DNA from: Solea solea
Lineage: Eukaryota; Chordata; Actinopteri; Pleuronectiformes; Soleidae
Direction of reading: 5' to 3'
Assembly (NCBI RefSeq): GCF_958295425.1
Contig: NC_081142.1
Span: 16,004,821 to 16,068,820, forward strand
DNA length: 64,000 nt
The notes under the pieces were generated by a model. The model was given only the letters and a program-made list of their open reading frames with translations, ran no database searches and was not told where the DNA came from. Below, one piece after another: positions 1 to 13,700 of this stretch. Made by a program: the position numbers and the translations under genes. Positions within the stretch are counted from its first letter, which is position 1. The number at the start of each line of letters is the position of its first letter.

Positions 1-28
1 ATCTATCTATCTATCTATCTATCTATCT
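1..28. repeat. (ATCT)n microsatellite
   Basis: Seven uninterrupted ATCT units at the left edge of the window. The repeat may extend beyond it. Confidence 0.95.
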
Positions 29-179
29 GTTGCAAAGTAATTATTGTATTTCAAGTTGCAGGAGTTAGATAATTGATCATGCATTTGTCACATTAATGGT
101 AATAGTCAGAGTGTGACACCCGTACAATTGAATCTAGATCAATCAATTAGCATCATGTGCATTTTACAATTGAAACAGA

Positions 180-501
180 GCTGTGGCCATTGGGACGAGC
201 CCGCTGTCACTCGAGAAAACCCCCACTAAATGCTTTAATTGTATTTGCAGATCGGGGACTGTCCCGCCTTTCCAGTGCACTGATTGGTCTGTTTCAAGAG
301 TGCTTGAATTCACCGCGCTCTGATTGGCTGCGGGAGCTTTCTGTTTTGGTCGCCTGCCAGCGGCCGTATGCAAGGGGAGGGGACGCGGCTGCCTTCCGCT
401 TCTGGGCTGTAGGATTGACACACAATGAGGAGCGGAGGCAGGGGAGACGCTCTCAAAACGCCGCTGTAAATAAATACAACATTCACTGAGGCCGGAGAAA
501 C
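180..501 (+). promoter_or_regulatory. mllt1: mllt1 promoter and 5' UTR region
   Basis: This GC-richer stretch lies directly before the mllt1 start codon at 502. It has two inverted CCAAT boxes, each TGATTGG, with the ATTGG cores at 283-287 and 323-327, plus several CpG and GC-rich words. No TATA box is obvious, as expected for a housekeeping chromatin gene. The transcription start is inferred to lie roughly between 330 and 480, but the exact base cannot be read from sequence. Confidence 0.6.
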
Positions 502-3500
502 ATGGAGAACCAGGTACAGTGGCTTCTGTGTGTGGTGAAGTGGCGACGGGGCGGGCAGCCGTGAATCCTGTGTTATTGTCGCCAGAACAGAGGGAGAGAA
601 AAAAAAGCGCTCCTGCTGCTAATGAACTCGTAGTTGTTTGGTTCTGGAGCTATGCTAGCTGGCCACTCATACATCGGTATTTACCGCTAGCTGCAGCTTC
701 ACTCTGCCTCACCATTCGCCATAGCTGTAGCTACAACCGGGCACACGAGGAACGCCTCACACTCCGTTTTAATCCGCATTGCCTTGTTTCATAATAAGGA
801 GCAAATGCATTCAATGGAACATTCCGAAGCCCATTTTGAGTCGATGTTTCGCGTTGCTAAGCTAACTCAGCTAGCTTACTCTACCTTTCTGGAGAGTGGC
901 GGCCGTTGGCTAAAGGCTAAGGAGCCACTACAAGGCGCTGGGAAAAAGATCTGTCCTCCAGTTTAGGCTGCACAGAGGCGGGGTGGTGTCTCCACTGCCA
1001 GCGGCCTGGAACCTGAACACATGCAATGCTATTAATACTAACAATCACTGTAAACCCTCTTAAATATATTCGCTTTATGTGTCAGCCTGAGGTACATTTG
1101 TACTTTTACGCACCTCAATGATTGTAGACTGTAATGCATGTAAGCATGGTGGGAAAGCTGACAAATCCTATGTGTGTGTGTTCTTGTGTGTGTCTGTTAC
1201 TTCTTCAGGATCTCTTTTTTTTGGCATAAACACTGACCACGTCAGTACCAGTAGTCCTCATGGAGACCCAAACCTGGTCCTGATTAAGCAGAACCGAATT
1301 TCTTGTGAACTTGTTAAGAGTTGAGTTATGGTTGTGGTCGGGCATTAACTGGTAAGGGTAGGGATAGGAATCACAGGGTACCTCACAAAACGATACATGG
1401 TCCACGATACCAATAATATCATGATACAACGATGCTGTGATAATCAATATATTGCAAGATCATATAGCGATATATCATATCATCTGTCTAACTGAAAATA
1501 ACAAAAAGTCAGTGTAAAGTTTAAAGTGCATGAAGTCTATGTATTGAACATGGATGTGGCAACTCTTAACGTAGCTTTCTCCACCACTATCCCAGGTAAC
1601 TTCTGCCCAAGTTTCCCTCGTTCAATTTGAGCAGCGTCACCACGTGAGACACGAAGTGGTAACGCCCGGCGAGTGAAACTGGCAGGGACTGTTTACCTTT
1701 ATTACTTTTAATTCACTTATAATTCAAATATTGACATTTGCCCTGGCGTAACGATTATCGTATTGCACAAGGAAAGACAGCAATATATCACCAAATCCAT
1801 ATTTCGACCCACCCCTAGTTAAAGTTAGGAATAACACTTTGTTTAGGCTGTGCAAATGAATGGTAATCAATGCAGTGTCCTAAAAAGAATGGCTGTGAAT
1901 ATGTGTGTTTTGTGTTTTTAAATGCTGAGCTTCAATCCAGTCATGATTGCTGAAGAGTACCCAGCAAAACTTTGAATGTCCAGTGAGAAATAACATTTAG
2001 GAGGGTCTATTGGCAGAGATTATATATTACCTGTAAGTATGGTCATACAAGTGTTGAATCGCTTTAAAATTAAATAAAAAACTTTATTTCATAGCCTTAG
2101 AACAAGCCTTGTATATGCACTTTAGGCAAGGCCCATGCTTTACTGGTGCTGCCATGTTTTCACAGCATCCTGAAGAAGCATAGTAGTCAGAACATGAAAT
2201 ATTAAAGAGGGAAACACAGAAGTAAAACAATGTTTCAGACCACAGCAAAGAAGAAAGAGGACACAACAGAGAGAGTGGACAGAGTTGTGGAAAAAGAAGT
2301 TATATATTTGCTGGTTTGCAAACACCACCACAGTATGCTGATGTGCTTGGGAAGGGGCGTCCAAGTCCTCCATTTGTTGTGATCTGCAGCCTCTCCATTA
2401 GATGTCACTCATTCTTACACACTGGAACTTTAAAGGCTGGCATGTAAATCCTTGAATCTAGCATTTAATTGTATACTTTACCCTACAAATGTGCTTAGTA
2501 AAGATTTATGTCATTATTAAAAGCTACATAATTTGTTTAGTAAAAAGCAGGAAAGTGGGTAAACTGAATTACACATCTACAAACTCTAAGGGAGAATGGC
2601 TGATACTGTGAATGCCTGAGGTTACTCAGGACTATATTTCAGATGGTTAGGCCACACACACACATGAAAAGTGGCTAAGACTCTCTTGAAATTAGTCCCC
2701 ATTCAGCATTTGTCCCTTTGAGGTTTTAATGAGATCTGTGAATGTGGAGCAACTCTTCTGCTTTAACTTAAAAAGATGTCTAAATTGTCTACTACATGTT
2801 GCCTATCAATAATTTGCATTCATTTGTTCTTATGTTGATACGCAAACATATGCACTGTTGTCAGTTTGTTGGAACAAAACCTCCTACAAACTGCAATATG
2901 ATGATAGCTATTGAGTTATAGGCTATGACTGAAGTTAGTATAGAATATATAGCAGGTCATGCAGCTGGAACAACCCGAAATTAAAAATATTTTGATTTAG
3001 CTGTATAATATAAACTAGGCATTTTTTGTCAACACTCACTGATACTCTTCAGTAGCTGGGCTAGAAGTACCTGATAAAAACATTACATGGCTGATCAGCT
3101 TCATGTTTGTCTTTTAGATAAAACTTAGCAGACATGTCTCTGAGCACTGCGGTTGGAATGACACTCATTCACACACCCTTATTGCAGTACTTACTGTCTT
3201 GGGTGCTGCAGATAGACTGTTTATGACCTCCCACGTGACTCTCGAAAATTGTCCATTTTCCGGTGCAGGTACCTTTTGAGATCATATCATCTTTCATGTA
3301 TTTAAGTTTGTGCATGGTGAAGGTTTTGGCAGAAACCTGCAGCTTCATTAAACACAACCACTGTCGTGATTGCTTGTTTTGTGAGTGTCCTCTTCTCAGA
3401 AAGCTCTCTGACTTTTCATTTCAGTCATGAGCTGAATGAGATTAATACAGTCATGAGGAGTGTTATTTACATGGCAGCTGGGAGGTCATTGTTTTCATGG

Positions 3501-4741
3501 GAGCCAGTGCGTCTGCCAAAATTTGCTTTTCCCCTCAATTGGAACACTGTCTATGTGAAAGAAAGTGAGGGCATGCACACATCATCTCGGTATAAGTGGC
3601 GTTGTCCAATTTATTTTCGTATCCCCTGCACTGCCTTTAGTCAGTGATGGTTAAACGTGTTGTCCATCTGTTACTGGTACAATGCAGTGATTAAGAGAGA
3701 CAAGACTGTTTTCTGGACGCATGTCTCCAGGCTTTCTGATTTTCAGGAAGTTCCACACAGTCTATATTTTTGACTTTCATATTGCCTTCTAGGATCTTAA
3801 TGGTCTAATAATTGAAATTACAAACATGTAGACATACATTTATGAATGTTTTGTATAGAGCTGAAACGATTAATCGATAAATCGATTATTAATCGATTAC
3901 TAAATTAATCGCCAACTATTTTGATAAACGATGAATCGGTTTGTAGCTTTTTTCATGATTAAAACAAGATTTACGATTGTTTAAGCTTCTTAAATGTGAA
4001 TATTTTCTTCATTTCTTTGCTCTGGATAACACAGAAATCATTAAAAGTGAATCATTTTGGTTTGTGGACAAAACAAGACATTTGAGAACATCATCATTTC
4101 CAGGTTTGACGAAATCTTTTAAGGTTTTCTGATATTTTATGGACCAAACAATTAATCGATTAATCGAGAAAGTAATCGACAGATTAATCGATTATGAAAA
4201 TAATCGTTAGTTGCAGCTCTAGTTTTGGCCGTTCCCTTTCATCTTACTTTTATAGTTTGACATTGTTCACTTAATTTCAGTCTCTGTCAAAGCAGTTTCT
4301 AACATGTTTCTGTATTTTCTCCAGCAGAGCACTTAACTCTAAAACATGATCATTTGCTGCTTTGAAATCAGTTTTTATTACACTGATTTTAGGGCAAAAT
4401 AGGGCATTAGATAACATCATCAGGGTGTTTATTTCATTGTTGGCTGGAACTAAACATGTTATAATAATTACTTGCTGCTAAAGACATCATCTTTGTCTTT
4501 AATTTAAAAATTGAGCTTGTTCATTTTTGTTACAGAATTTTTTTTGTCTGTGACTGTGACTCATTTTTGTCCCAATTTTTATGTTGTCTTAATCACATTC
4601 CTGGAACACCTCAGGGGTTGGAGGGTTGATTGGGGGGGTCGGCAGGGTAGTGTTCCCTGGCTGCTCACTGTGGGTGTGGTGGAGTCTGGAGTTTAAGGGC
4701 ATTACTGTCACAGAATGGCTGGGCAGAATGCCAGGCAGAGG

Positions 4742-4778
<37 letters not shown>

Positions 4779-7700
4779 AGTGAGTAAGTTGGAGAGAGCT
4801 GGACCAGCTCATCTCAGTCCTGTCTCCTCTAATCCCCCCCACTCAGCTCAAGCTCACGAGCTGCTCAGTGCCGGGGCCAAATCCCCACATTCTTCAGTCC
4901 CTCCCTGGACATAAAGTGCCTTTATCTGTCCCCTCTCTTCACCCACCCACCCCTTGTTCCCGTTTGCACTCTATCTCTGTAGACTCTTCACTTGCTGTGA
5001 CAATCATCACCAACTCTGCAGCAGCACGGTGTCATTTGCTGTGTCCCGTTGCAGTTATAATGCTTGGCTAAGAGCGGTAGTGCGGCGAGAGTGTCCTCTC
5101 TTTCTGGGCTAACCTTTTTGAGATCTGTTGGCTTGGGCAGCTAATCACACCCATTCTACACGGACCGTCCCGACATTAGTCCAGCTTAGTGTTTGTCTAA
5201 AGTCTAAAGTCCACATACTCAAAATAGAAATTGAGGTTTTATTCAAGGTGGAATCAGAAACTAATGAAATATAGTTACTTTGGATTAATCTCACAGCTGG
5301 TGTTGCTTGTGTATGTACTTTTAAGTCAAAAACATTTTCTTTAACAAAAAAAATCACCCTGCTTGTAACAATGTTTTTATGTGTTTTTTCTGTATTTATT
5401 TAATATAAAGCTTTGGATAGGAAACAAAAGACGTGTGAAGGGGTTACTCTGCAAAGGTTTACAGCTGGAATTGGGCCAATATTGCAGTTGTGTGGCATGC
5501 TCTCCAACCATCAAGTCCCTGGAGCAATCAAACATGAAATACTTTACTGTTATTTTAGCGAAATGTCTTATTGCATGTATTCAAGTCCTTTTTATATTGC
5601 TTGTTCAGCTCAAGGTCATGTTTTATGATCATGAAATTATATTATTAAGGAAATACCAGTGAGAAAATGAAGAACAAGCTCAATCCAAGCAAACCCCATG
5701 GACTGATGTTATTGAAATTATAAAAATGTTGGGAGAAATAAAAGGTGTGGAATTTCATAAAGACCGTAAGTCTTTTTTTCTCTGTAAAGCAGTAAATCGA
5801 TCATTCTTTGAGCCTCTGATGTTGCTGGGGGTGTCATCATGTAGAAGAATGGTGGTGCCAAAAGACAAACACATTACAAATTCTTAACTATTGTACCTAT
5901 CATAATTTTCTCTAACAAGAAAAGCAAAAAGCAAATAATAAAGCTGTGATATTTACCAGACATGGTGTTACTAAGTATTGGTCAGTGGATGGCAGCTTTG
6001 TTTGTTATTCTCGAAGAGTAAAAGGTTGAATCCTCCTAAACTTGCTTAAAAAATTCTGTGCAATGTGATTTTAAAAGTCAGGTCATTGTTTACTCCCTTA
6101 ACAAAATTCACAAAGGTTGACCAGATGTGTCCAAACCTATTCATACTATTAACTGTTTGTTTATGAGTAAGCAGGGAATCCACCATGCAGTTTAAACGGA
6201 AGCAGAAATTCTTGTTTATTCATACAGTTATTGACTTTTATTTCTGCTCATCTCTTTCCAGTGCACAGTGCAGGTAAAGCTGGAGTTGGGTCACAGAGCC
6301 CAGCTAAGGAAGAAAGTGACATCAGAGGGTTTCACCCACGACTGGATGGTGTTCGTCCGAGGACCAGAAACTGGCGACATCCAACATTTTGTAGAGAAGG
6401 TTGTCTTCCGCCTGCATGAGAGCTTCCCAAAACCCAAGAGAGGTAAGGCCTAAGGACAAAAAACTGTGTGTAAGTGTGTAGACAAAAACACCTGCTTTTT
6501 TAATGTCTGGGGGGGGGCACATCTGTGCAATATTGTAGCGCATGATTTCTGAAAATATACTATATACTATACTATACTACGTTGATATCAGCACAATATC
6601 AACTATTGAGGAATATTTAGATTATTTGTCTCTGTGCATGTCCTCACACAGAGCGACACTGAACATAGGAGCTCAGCTTCGCAGCTGAGACACTAATAGA
6701 TCGCTGCCGTTGTTGCGGGCGAGTGTGCCTGCAGTTACAATGTTTTAAACTTTTAAAAAGTCTAAAAATGTTTTATTAGACTAAAACATTGAAATATGCC
6801 AATTCTGATATGATCATGTACTCAAAACGGACGGAGCAACATAACGAAGACAAGTTACCTTACCGTTTTATATGATTTGCCGTGTTTGTAGTCGAGCTGT
6901 GATATGCAAACTGATGCTGGCAAACTTTGCATTTGACTTTTTTTATCACCGTCTATTTTTGTAAAATGCTGCCACACTGCTGATGTCTTTGACATGGATG
7001 TTAGAGGAGGACTGACTGTAGCTCAACATTAAATAAAACCACCGGAAGTTCTGTAGTCTTTCTGTCTCCTGTGGGTTGGGCTAATCCAAAATACTGAAAA
7101 CAAGGGGGGTGTTCTCTGCGGACACGCTGTGATCTGTGGAACAGGGGTGCTCTAAAAACACCCCCATTAGCACTTGGTACATTCCTCCAGATGAAATCAA
7201 ATTAACCATAGACTGTATGAAATTAACATGGCAAAAAGTCGACTTATCAGAATTTGAGTCGAACCAGAACATATTGATTGTGTTCAATAATCCCCTTAAA
7301 TAAGAAAAGAAAGCACTTTGTTCATCCCCAGGTGGGAAAATGTGAGGTGTTAAAACAAGCAGAGAAAAGAGCAGGTTAAGACTTGTTAATGAAAATACAA
7401 TAGGGATATTAAGGAAAATAAACAAATGGCTAAGTTTGATGATTATTAAAAAGTACCTGCTGTAATTACCTAAATTTAGAGATGTTTTTCCCATATTGCT
7501 TGCGTTATTCATCAGACCGTTTAAAACTGTTGTCAGTTTGCAACAAAATGGTGACAAAGAAAATTGTTATATTGCATAAGGTTTGCTTGAAAGGTGATTC
7601 ACTTTCTCATTATTGATAAAAGGTACTCTAGTACCTGTCATATCCCTGTAAGAAGCTGCAGAATCCTCCTTTTGGTTTGAGGTCATTTATGAATGGAGCT

Positions 7701-10700
7701 TGTCCGTGTTGCTGTTTTTTATGTTCAACGTAGTATTATTTGATACACACCGTAAATACACTGGTGGATTTGTTCATAACAGTTTTTTTAGGGCAACATT
7801 ATATTTATAAAACAAAGTGTAAATACAGTGAAGTTGTAATTATATTCATTGACATGTTGTTTTGTCCTCAGTATGCAAGGAGCCTCCATACAAAGTGGAG
7901 GAGTCGGGCTACGCAGGCTTCCTCATGCCTATTGAAGTTTACTTCAAGAACAAGGTAAGTTTGAGTGGGCCCATATTTATCTTTGGGCTGCTGACACTGA
8001 AAATGTATAAATATTTAAAATACATTTTTAAATGTAGGTCAACAATAGGTGAAAGTCAGGGATATAACCACAACATCAGTCACTGTGCAAAATACAGGAT
8101 CACTGAAACCAAGAGAGCAATCCACCTTTTTCTAGCAGAGAAACATGGCCTCAGAATTAGTGATGCCGACTCTTGTCATTCTAGCTGCACACTGTCCTAA
8201 TGCATGCTGGAGGTTGCCATGTAATTGACCTCCTCAATGTTATCCTTTTATTGCCTGACGATATCACCAGTCAGAGTCTGTAATTCTCTGCCTCAGTTTT
8301 CCTTCCTGAGTCTTGAGGCTAATGGTTTTGCAGAAGTAGTTTGAGGTCAAGTTCTTGTGTCTAAAATAGGTTTCCTGCTTAAGTTGACAAGATGCACCCT
8401 TATGAATAGGGTAAGGATTTCAGACATCAGAATGGAGCTTGGAGAAAAGCTGCTGCTTTTTTTGGCTTTAAAGGAGCCAGTTGAAACCTCCTTGGTGATG
8501 TCCAGGAGGTTTTGCTGGCCGATCCAACTTGTAGTGGACCCCACAGTACACTCACGACATGCTGGAGAACGTCTTGGCTTTCCCTGAAAGTGCGTTATCT
8601 GGACTACTATTGCTGAACCTTTTTCTACACCTCATTCATACACCAGAAGATTGATGGTTCTTGGACCTTTAAGTTGCTGTCAGACCCTTAAATGAAACAT
8701 GCATCCACCAAGTCTTCAGTAAACCTCGGGAGTGCTTCCAAAAATGTTACATCCTCATTTAGCCTGCAATTAACACTGTGGACAAATATGTCAAAATTTT
8801 AAGGAAGCAAGATCCATCTTGCCTTTCCCTTAGGTTTGCTCTCCCCCCTCATTAAACCTCCCCAGCTTCCCTCATGAATGTTAGTCGTGTTTATTGGTGC
8901 ACCAGTCGTGTGTGTGTGTTTTATTGACCCAAGTGACAGTTCATTCATTCATTCATTCTTTTCTTGTGAAATATGTAGGTATTGTGGAGTAACAAACCAA
9001 ATGATTTTCTGTCACTCATGCTTTTACAGGAATGTACAAATGACACATTAACTAAATAAAAAATATCTTTTTTTTTTTATTATAGGAGGAGCCAAAGAAG
9101 GTGTTTTTCAACTATGATCTATTCCTTAACTTAGAAGGGAATCCCCCAGTCAACCACCTGCGCTGTGAGAAGCTCACCTTCAACAACCCCACCAAAGAAT
9201 TCAGGAGAAAGCTGATCAAAGCTGGAGGGGTGAGGAAGACAAATACACAAGACGAATTACTGAACAACTGTGGGGAAAATTAGAAGTCTTTGTTAGCAGT
9301 AGACCATCCACTCTGGTTGTTTGCTGATGTAGCCCAACTAAAAGTTTGCCTTTTTCTCTAAATAAACCAGAGCCCTGATATATTGTATGTTGGGTCTAGG
9401 GATGGGCCTGCAGTTATAAAACAAATCAATGATTAGACTAAAACATTGAAATATGCCAATTCTGATATGTTCATATACTCAAAACAGATGGAGCAACATA
9501 ACGCAGACAAGTTAGCTTACCGTTTTTATATGATATGTCATGTTTGAGCTGTGATATGCAAACTTTGCATTTGACTGTTTTCCTGCCATCAATTTTTTGT
9601 AAAATGTTGCCACACTGCATGTTTTTGACATGAATGTTAGAGGAGGACTGACTGTAGCCTAAAATGAAACGCTCAACGTTAAATAAAACCACCAGGTGTA
9701 CTTTAATCTATCCGTCTCTTGTGGGTTGGGCTAATCCAAAATACTGAAAACAAGGGGGGTGTTCTCTGAAGATACGCTGTTACCTGTGAAACAGAGGTGC
9801 TCTGAAAACACCCCCATTAGCACTTGGTACATTCCTCCAGATGAAATCAAATGAAATTCACACGGCAAAAAGTTGACCAATCAGAATTTGAGTCAAACCA
9901 GAACGTATCGACTCATAAATTGACCAGTCGACGGGGACTAATGCATTTTTCACCTAGCTACAACCAGCCATTTGTAAAACAGTTCTCAAACTGCATGGCA
10001 GACATTTCTCTTGACTACATATATATGTTCTCATTGTTTGGGGAAGTGTATATGTTATATTTACAGATCACATCTGACCTACTTCTTTCTTTTATTCCCA
10101 ATATGTGATCCATTGATTTTAGCCAATAGCAGACCGATATAAAACTGAGTATTGTTTAGGGACTATATTTTCACGAGAAGTTTCTTCAAGGAAATCCCTG
10201 TTTGTTTAAGTTATTGTATCCAGTCGGAGGCTCTTGAAAGATTTGATAACAGCTTTTACCAAACACTAAAAATTGGATCATTACGACACTGACGTGTGCA
10301 CACAAAAGGCTGTTTACTTCTTTGTCAGTGCTTTAATCAGGGTGATCAGACCTGTAGAAAGGAAGTTCATTCTTGTATAAAAGGCAAATATCAGTTCTAC
10401 AAAAACTGAGCTGAACTCATTTTAAATTCAGTAAAGCATTCAGTCATTTATGGTGCTTATCCAGGTTCAGGTGACATGAATCATTTAGATTACATTTTAT
10501 TAAATGACCAGGGAGTACTAAAAATATACCATAATAAAAAAAATCAAGGTCATATAATCCCAGGTTGATGAAATGGATTTTCCAGTATGTGTTATTAAAA
10601 ACATTTTAAAGGGGTTTTTACATCACAGGCAGATTCATATTGAAAAACCATCAAACCTAACACTTTCTGTGGGACAAATGAATTGTAACATTTTCAAAAA

Positions 10701-13700
10701 TTAACACCCAGATTATAATCTCTTAAATTGCAGGTGCTAGTGGTTCCAGAGGGGGCTGAAGCTGTGTCTCGACCCAGTCCAGATTACCCAATGCTCCCCA
10801 CCATCCCCCTCTCTGCCTTCTCAGACCCCAAGAAGACCAAGACCTCTCATGTGTCAAAGGTTAGTTCATATTTTCAGTTTTGTCTTTCATTTGACCACAA
10901 AGTCACAACTTCAATGATTGTTCTTCTCATGATTAACTTTTATTTAAATATAGGGGTAGTGTCCTCAGTGAACATCATATGTAGTAAAGAAAAGGCGAGC
11001 TGACTAATGCCATAAACAACTAAATAATGTTTTTTAGTAACTGGCCGTCAAGGAGTTCAGAATACTAGTCCTGTCATTTAGGAGTTTCATATAGACTGTG
11101 GCTGCTTACCGTACACATCACACTTACACTTGGGTCTCATTTTCATCTTCTCTCCTTTCTCTCTCACACACACACACACCCACTCACACACACTGAGTAC
11201 CCACAAGGCCACATCCTCTCTTAAAGGGCCAGACTCAGCATGAAACTTGCATATTTATGTGATGTATGTAACGGTTGGATTATTTGTATGACTACAATAC
11301 AAAGTCTTATCTTGCAAAAGTTATCAGTTTTATTGAAAAGATTGAAAACACTGTAATTACATTAGAACAAACTGACAATACAAAAGCTGAGTATTTAAAT
11401 GGTGTAGATTAAAGCCTTCTTACAACTTGAATGCTGTATTAGGAAACCGAAGGTCTGTTGGGCTAAGTGCATGTACACACTGTATTATTATTTTGCATGA
11501 AAACTTTAGGGGAAGAAAGTGCACAGTCTCTCTTAAAGTGTGTTTTCAGTCAGTTGCTTTAATCCCTGTGACATTGAACATGTTTGCAGGGAGAGAGGGA
11601 TAAAAGTGTTGTGAGGAGCTGAGTGTAAATTTGTAGCATTTCCTTTTTACATATTTCTTGAACCTATTGTACATTACTGTTGTGGCAGTAGGTGTTTTGC
11701 GAGGTTTGTACGCGTCTGATGACATAACTATAAATAAAAGCCACTCCTATTGTTCTGGTGAGTTTGTATTCACCTTTCTACCACAAATGTTTGACTAACT
11801 TCAATAAATGTTTGAGTGCCTTTTTGTTTGCCATCGTTTTGTCAGTTAAAATTTGCATTTTGTTGCATCATCACCAGTATCTAAATATTGTTGATAATAT
11901 AGCTCCTGTTGTGTTTTGTGCAAACCTCAGTGGTCTGCATGCATCCCAGATCCCGGGATGTATTCCGACTTATCCTATAATTGATAATTGGTTGGTAATA
12001 GGGGTTTTGACATCACAATTGTTTGATCCTTGTTTGTGTTCCTGTTTCCTTTGATTGGCATTGAGCTGAATGCTGTGAGAATAAAGTGCCTATGTCACAG
12101 GTTGCTTTGTTTTCTCTCTCCCCAGGAGCCCAGCAAAGAAGGAAGTGGTGGAAGCAAAGGACCGAAACCGCATAAACTGACCAAGGAACATCGCGAACGC
12201 CCCAGAAAAGACTCTGAGAGCAAAGCCACAACAAAAGGAGACAACGACAGAGATGGAAGCAGCAAGAGTGGCCGGGATCCTTCGTCTTCCTCGTCCTCAT
12301 CTTCAAAAAAGCCGCCAGAGATCAAAGTGAAAGATGAAGTTAAGGTCCTACCCAAGGCTGCATTCAAGGAGCCTAAGCTCACCCTGAAGGAGTCAAAGAT
12401 GGAGGGCATGTCCCCTAAAGGAGGGGGGGCTGGGAGTGGAGGGGGAGGAGGTGGGGGAGGGTCGGCAGATTCCAAAGCTCCGGGTAAACGACCCTCTGCC
12501 GTGGAATCTCCCAAACCCAGTGCAAAAAAGCAGAAGAAGGCCAGCTCAGAGGGGCCAAAGGGGCCGACCAGTGGAGCCTTCACAGGAACGTCTCCTCGTG
12601 TCTCCTCATCTGCAGCCAGCCAGCCCTATCCCGACAAGAAATCCTCCAAGGAAAAGGGTCGGGGGCCCAAAGGAAAAAACGACACACAGGAGCTGAAGGA
12701 GCCCAAGAAACTTCCAGAGTCTGAAGAGTCCAATTCAGAAGATGAGGCATCTTCAAAGTCAGAGGTAAGCGGGCTAAACGTGAACTTTTTTATATCTCGT
12801 ATATATTTAACAATAAGATGTTTCATCTAGTGCTGCAAATAATTATTTTCATTATGGCTTGATTAATAAACCAACACTTAGGGCTGTTGCGGTAAATGGA
12901 TTTTCACCTAAGTAAATTAATGTGACTTTATACGACTCTACCAACAATGAATTCACTCTCACATTCACACCTGCGGGCAATTTCCAATTATGTTTTTGAC
13001 TGTTGGTGGAAACCAGAGTACCCGGAGAAAACTTGCACGCACACAGAGAGAACACTACTCCACCGTGCTTAAAAGGGGCTGTTTGACTATAGTTTCATAT
13101 TAATTGGTAAAGGGTTTTAGGTTGTCGATTAGTGCAACTATTTTCATGAATGTGCCATTTTGGCGCCACTTATCAGGACCTCCATGCAAATGTTCCTGTT
13201 TTACTCGATAATAAGTTAATTTGAATTCAGTGGTCAAAGGTCAGAGTTATAGAAATGTGACTGTGGCCACAACGTAAAAATACATACAGTACTACCTCTT
13301 TACCATGTACATAATGAAGCTGCATTGATATGGAAATACACTGCAATTTGTTTGGTTGGTGACGTATCAACCATCTGTTCATTTGTCATTTTTTCTTCAT
13401 CTCCACTTACAGCAGTCGGCACCTTCCAGTCCTTCCAACTCCAGTTCCAGTTCTGACTCCAGTTCAGATTCAGACTTTGAGCCAGGACAGAAACAAGGAC
13501 AAGGTACAGTTTCTTTTCTAAGAGCAGAAGCCATTTTATGTTGAGATTTAATTGCAGTAGAATACTAAAAGATGTATAGATTTTGATTGGCGTTTGTTTA
13601 TATACATATAAATAATAATACAGTAATGGATTGTGTCATGAGTTGAATCATAATTTTGTAATGGCATTTAAAAAAAGTAAGTTTGTCTGATTCTGTCCCA

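Noticed and set aside
7081..7557. A 158-aa minus-strand frame
   Set aside because: It overlaps a dispersed repeat and intronic AT-rich sequence, and no domain or splice context is seen.
12095..12583. A 162-aa minus-strand frame rich in proline
   Set aside because: It is antisense to the Gly/Ser-rich mllt1 exon 6. The compositional bias of the sense strand explains the open frame.
12030..12830. A 266-aa plus-strand open frame
   Set aside because: Only 12126-12764 is coding, as mllt1 exon 6. The first 32 codons lie in the intron before the acceptor and the tail lies past the gtaagc donor.
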